From UBA1563 sp041671545 (GTDB lineage Bacteria; Bacteroidota; Ignavibacteria; Ignavibacteriales; Ignavibacteriaceae): DNA of 64,000 bases. The notes under the pieces are model-generated. The model saw only the letters and a list, made by a program, of their open reading frames with translations. It made no database searches and was not told where the DNA came from. Below are positions 62,037 to 64,000 of the stretch, piece by piece (position 1 is the first letter of the stretch; every line of letters starts with the position of its first letter). The DNA is taken from assembly GCA_041671545.1 (NCBI GenBank), contig JBAZBI010000005.1, positions 1-64,000 of the forward strand. Reading direction: 5' to 3'. Both the position numbers and the translations under genes were made by a program.

Positions 62037-62552
62037 ATGAACGAAACAAAATATATGAATCCCTATTTAGCCGGATTATTCCTCGGTTTAATTCTGCTCG
62101 TTACTATTTTTATTACCGGAAGAGGATTAGGCGCAAGCGGTGCGGTTAAAAGCGCTGTTGTTGCAACAGTCCAAACCGTATCGCCGTCTCATACAGCGGA
62201 TACTAAATTCTATAAAGAATATAGTGAGGAGCATCCGGAAAATCCTTTGAAGAACTGGTTAGTGTTTGAAGTTATTGGCGTAGTTATCGGCGCATTTATT
62301 TCCGGACTGATTTCAAATCGGTTAAAATTAAAACTTGAACATTCTCCCAATTCAACGACTAAAATAAGAATTGCCGGTGCGTTAGCCGGTGGCGCATTAT
62401 TCGGGTTTGGCGCTCAACTTGGCAGAGGCTGTACAAGCGGAGCCGCTCTAAGCGGAATGGCTGTTCTTTCCGCAGGCGGATTGATTACCATGATGGCAAT
62501 TTTTGGCGGCGCATACGCGTTCGCTTATTTTTTCAGAAAACTTTGGATATAA
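62037..62552 (+). CDS. YeeE/YedE-family transporter, half 1
   Basis: 171 residues, an N-terminal helix and four to five further helices with GFGAQLGRGCTSGAALSGM, the conserved Cys loop of the sulfur-transport (YeeE/YedE) family. Characterised members import thiosulfate or move sulfur through Cys thiols. ATG 62037 is one base after the cytochrome b stop. Together with the following protein it makes two halves of one channel or a paired unit. Confidence 0.88.
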   Translation: MNETKYMNPYLAGLFLGLILLVTIFITGRGLGASGAVKSAVVATVQTVSPSHTADTKFYKEYSEEHPENPLKNWLVFEVIGVVIGAFISGLISNRLKLKLEHSPNSTTKIRIAGALAGGALFGFGAQLGRGCTSGAALSGMAVLSAGGLITMMAIFGGAYAFAYFFRKLWI

Positions 62553-62568
62553 GAAAGGAGTTTATGTT

Positions 62569-63771
62569 ATGGGACCTTTAGTGCCTGAAGTTATCGGAAA
62601 TGAATTAAATTTTATTGTCGCTCTTTTTGTAGGAATCGCTTTCGGTTTTATTCTTGAGCAAGCCGGATTTTCGACATCAAAAAAACTTGTGGGATTGTTT
62701 TACGGATATGATTTTACCGTGTTGCGAGTTTTCTTCACAGCAGGATTAGTCGCGATGATCGGCGTTATCGCCTTTGATCATTGGGGTTTGCTCGACATCA
62801 GTCTCGTTTACATAAATCCTACCTTCCTCTGGTCGGCAATTATTGGCGGATTGATTATGGGCTTAGGATTTGTAGTTGGAGGATTTTGTCCCGGTACGAG
62901 TGTTTGTGCAGCAGCCATCGGCAAAATTGACGCAATGATTTTTATCGCAGGTTCATTTTTCGGAGTATTGCTTTTTGCAGAAGGTTATCCGTTGTTTGAA
63001 ACCCTTTTCAAAGCCGCTCCATGGGGAAATGTTAGAGTATTTGATACCCTTGGAATGTCGCAATCGCTTTTTGCTTTTCTGCTTACAGTTGTAGCAGTCG
63101 GAGCTTTTTGGGCAACAACTTTTATTGAAAAAAAAGTGAATGGGAAATCGAATCCAGAGTTCAATTCTAAACCACTCTACTTGGGACTCACCGCACTCGC
63201 ATTAATATTGGCTCTCTCAGCTTTTGCTTTACCTGAAAAAAGACAAGCACTACTTTCTGAAATAAACGATGCGAATTTTGTGAATCAATACCATGTTAAA
63301 ATAATCGATTGTGATGAACTCGCATTTAATATTATGGACAAAGATAAAAATCTGCAAATAATTGATTTGCGTACTCAAAAAGATTTTAATGATTTAAGTT
63401 TGCCGAATTCAACACGAATGGATATTGAAAATCTTTTTGATAAAAGCGCCTATAGTCTTATGACTTTGAAACACAAGAAAAATGTCTTTATCGCAGAAGA
63501 TGAAGCCATGGCAAAAAAGGGCGCCATCCTTGCAAGCGAATTAGGTTATTCTGAAATTTACTGCCTCAAAGGTGGATTTAAGAAATTCAAAACGGATATT
63601 CTAAATTTTACTTCCCCGGGAACAGCGTCAAATCAGCATGAAACTGATACTTATCGTTTTAGAACTGAAGCCGCGAAAATACTACCGGTGATGATCCAGG
63701 AAAATAAACTAAAACTTGCCGCATCAGGTGCCTCGCAAAATAAACCGAAACGTGTGGTGGGCGGATGTTAA
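62569..63771 (+). CDS. YeeE/YedE-family transporter with inactive rhodanese-like domain
   Basis: 400 residues. Residues ~1-225 are a seven-helix YeeE-type membrane domain with VGGFCPGTSVCAAAIGK carrying two Cys. The C-terminal part (~250-350) has a rhodanese fold (LQIIDLRTQKDFNDLSLPNS start, GYSEIYCLKGGF end). At the active-site loop NVFIAEDEAMAKKGA stands where C(R)xGxR would be, so the sulfur-carrying Cys is missing. AAGGAG (62555-62560) is nine bases before the ATG at 62569. It may hand or accept sulfur via its other Cys. Confidence 0.85.
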   Translation: MGPLVPEVIGNELNFIVALFVGIAFGFILEQAGFSTSKKLVGLFYGYDFTVLRVFFTAGLVAMIGVIAFDHWGLLDISLVYINPTFLWSAIIGGLIMGLGFVVGGFCPGTSVCAAAIGKIDAMIFIAGSFFGVLLFAEGYPLFETLFKAAPWGNVRVFDTLGMSQSLFAFLLTVVAVGAFWATTFIEKKVNGKSNPEFNSKPLYLGLTALALILALSAFALPEKRQALLSEINDANFVNQYHVKIIDCDELAFNIMDKDKNLQIIDLRTQKDFNDLSLPNSTRMDIENLFDKSAYSLMTLKHKKNVFIAEDEAMAKKGAILASELGYSEIYCLKGGFKKFKTDILNFTSPGTASNQHETDTYRFRTEAAKILPVMIQENKLKLAASGASQNKPKRVVGGC

Positions 63772-63803
63772 TTAATCATATCAAAGAATAAATTGAAAAA
63801 ATC

Positions 63804-63832
63804 AAAAACCTCGAAATCTCTCGGGGTTTTTT
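63804..63832 (+). terminator. Rho-independent terminator of the sulfur-redox operon
   Basis: 11-bp stem 63804-63814 / 63821-63831 (AAAAACCTCGA / TCGGGGTTTTT, one G-T pair), six-base loop, and a T run at 63827-63832. Confidence 0.85.
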
Positions 63833-63845
63833 CTTATTTTTCACT

Positions 63846-64000
63846 ATGGAAAAGTTACTAAAAGTTGCAATTACCGGTGGTATCGGCTCGGGAAAATCTA
63901 CTTTCGCTGATTTTATGAGCACGAGAAGTTATACGGTAATAAAAGCCGATATTCTTGCCAAAGAACTTTATGTAACGAATGAAGAATTAAAACAAAAAAT
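63846..64000 (+). CDS. coaE: Dephospho-CoA kinase, 5' part (runs off the window)
   Basis: The last 155 bases encode MEKLLKVAITGGIGSGKSTF, with the Walker A loop GGIGSGKS, and then VIKADILAKELY, the family's DxD-like segment near the start. This is the beginning of CoaE, the last enzyme of coenzyme A synthesis, which phosphorylates dephospho-CoA. The gene continues beyond the window. Confidence 0.9.
   Translation, partial: MEKLLKVAITGGIGSGKSTFADFMSTRSYTVIKADILAKELYVTNEELKQK

Overview
This window looks like a chromosomal segment of an AT-rich member of the Bacteroidota/Chlorobi side of the FCB group, most like Ignavibacteria. The evidence is: (1) three secreted proteins with type IX secretion (T9SS) C-terminal sorting domains carrying the NFPNPFNPST-type motif, plus a decayed fourth one; (2) a PorV/PorQ-family outer membrane protein; (3) promoters in front of tRNA genes that fit the Bacteroidota consensus TTTG-N19-21-TAnnTTTG rather than the E. 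coli one; (4) frequent lipoproteins and a gene content typical of the group (DUF2911, DUF3857, FISUMP). No rRNA, insertion sequence or CRISPR array was seen.

Layout. 1-2000 is a decayed, palindrome-rich accessory zone holding a T9SS tail remnant and a 5'-truncated RHS gene with a toxin-like tail and a tiny membrane protein directly behind it. 2000-18500 is mostly single housekeeping or hypothetical genes: PH-domain protein, cytochrome-like lipoprotein, DEAD-box helicase, NAD epimerase, glucoamylase-like hydrolase, membrane MutS paralogue, BtrH-like protein, cupin, Zn-ribbon protein, DUF1569, DUF2911/TPR, a C-terminally truncated DnaE-type polymerase, glycyl-tRNA synthetase, TPR protein and PorQ-like protein. 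18500-26000 carries peroxiredoxin and thioesterase with overlapping divergent promoters, YajQ, an OB-fold lipoprotein, MFS and MATE transporters, tRNA-Pro, tRNA-Ala and a membrane pseudokinase fused to a FISUMP domain. 26000-32000 holds a thermolysin-type protease and two more T9SS cargo proteins. 32000-38800 is one complete drug/toxin efflux operon (TetR, TolC, HlyD-type adaptor, two ABC ATPases, two ABC-2 permeases) with a clear promoter and operator. 38900-44000 has an M16 protease, a DMT exporter and a second decayed toxin/immunity locus followed by a ten-copy 21-bp degenerate tandem array. 44000-48100 holds tandem DUF3857/transglutaminase-fold paralogues, one of which lost its catalytic Cys.

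48000-58900 is the translation/RNA block: pdxH, four tRNAs (Gly, Val, Leu, Val), thrS, infC (which appears to start at an ATC codon), rpmI, rplT, pheS, pheT, a ZapB-like coiled coil, zapA, a structured RNA that I read as 6S RNA, and rny. 59300-63800 is a sulfur-redox module: a MerR regulator with a Cys-rich tail, an octaheme cytochrome of the tetrathionate reductase family, a membrane cytochrome b, and two YeeE/YedE transporters, the second carrying a rhodanese-like domain without its Cys. The window ends inside coaE.

No single unmistakably new system was found. The best candidates for something undescribed are the sulfur-redox module with its 18-bp palindromic operator, the two decayed toxin/immunity loci, the kinase without an N-lobe, the polymerase that stops after the palm, and the 21-bp array.
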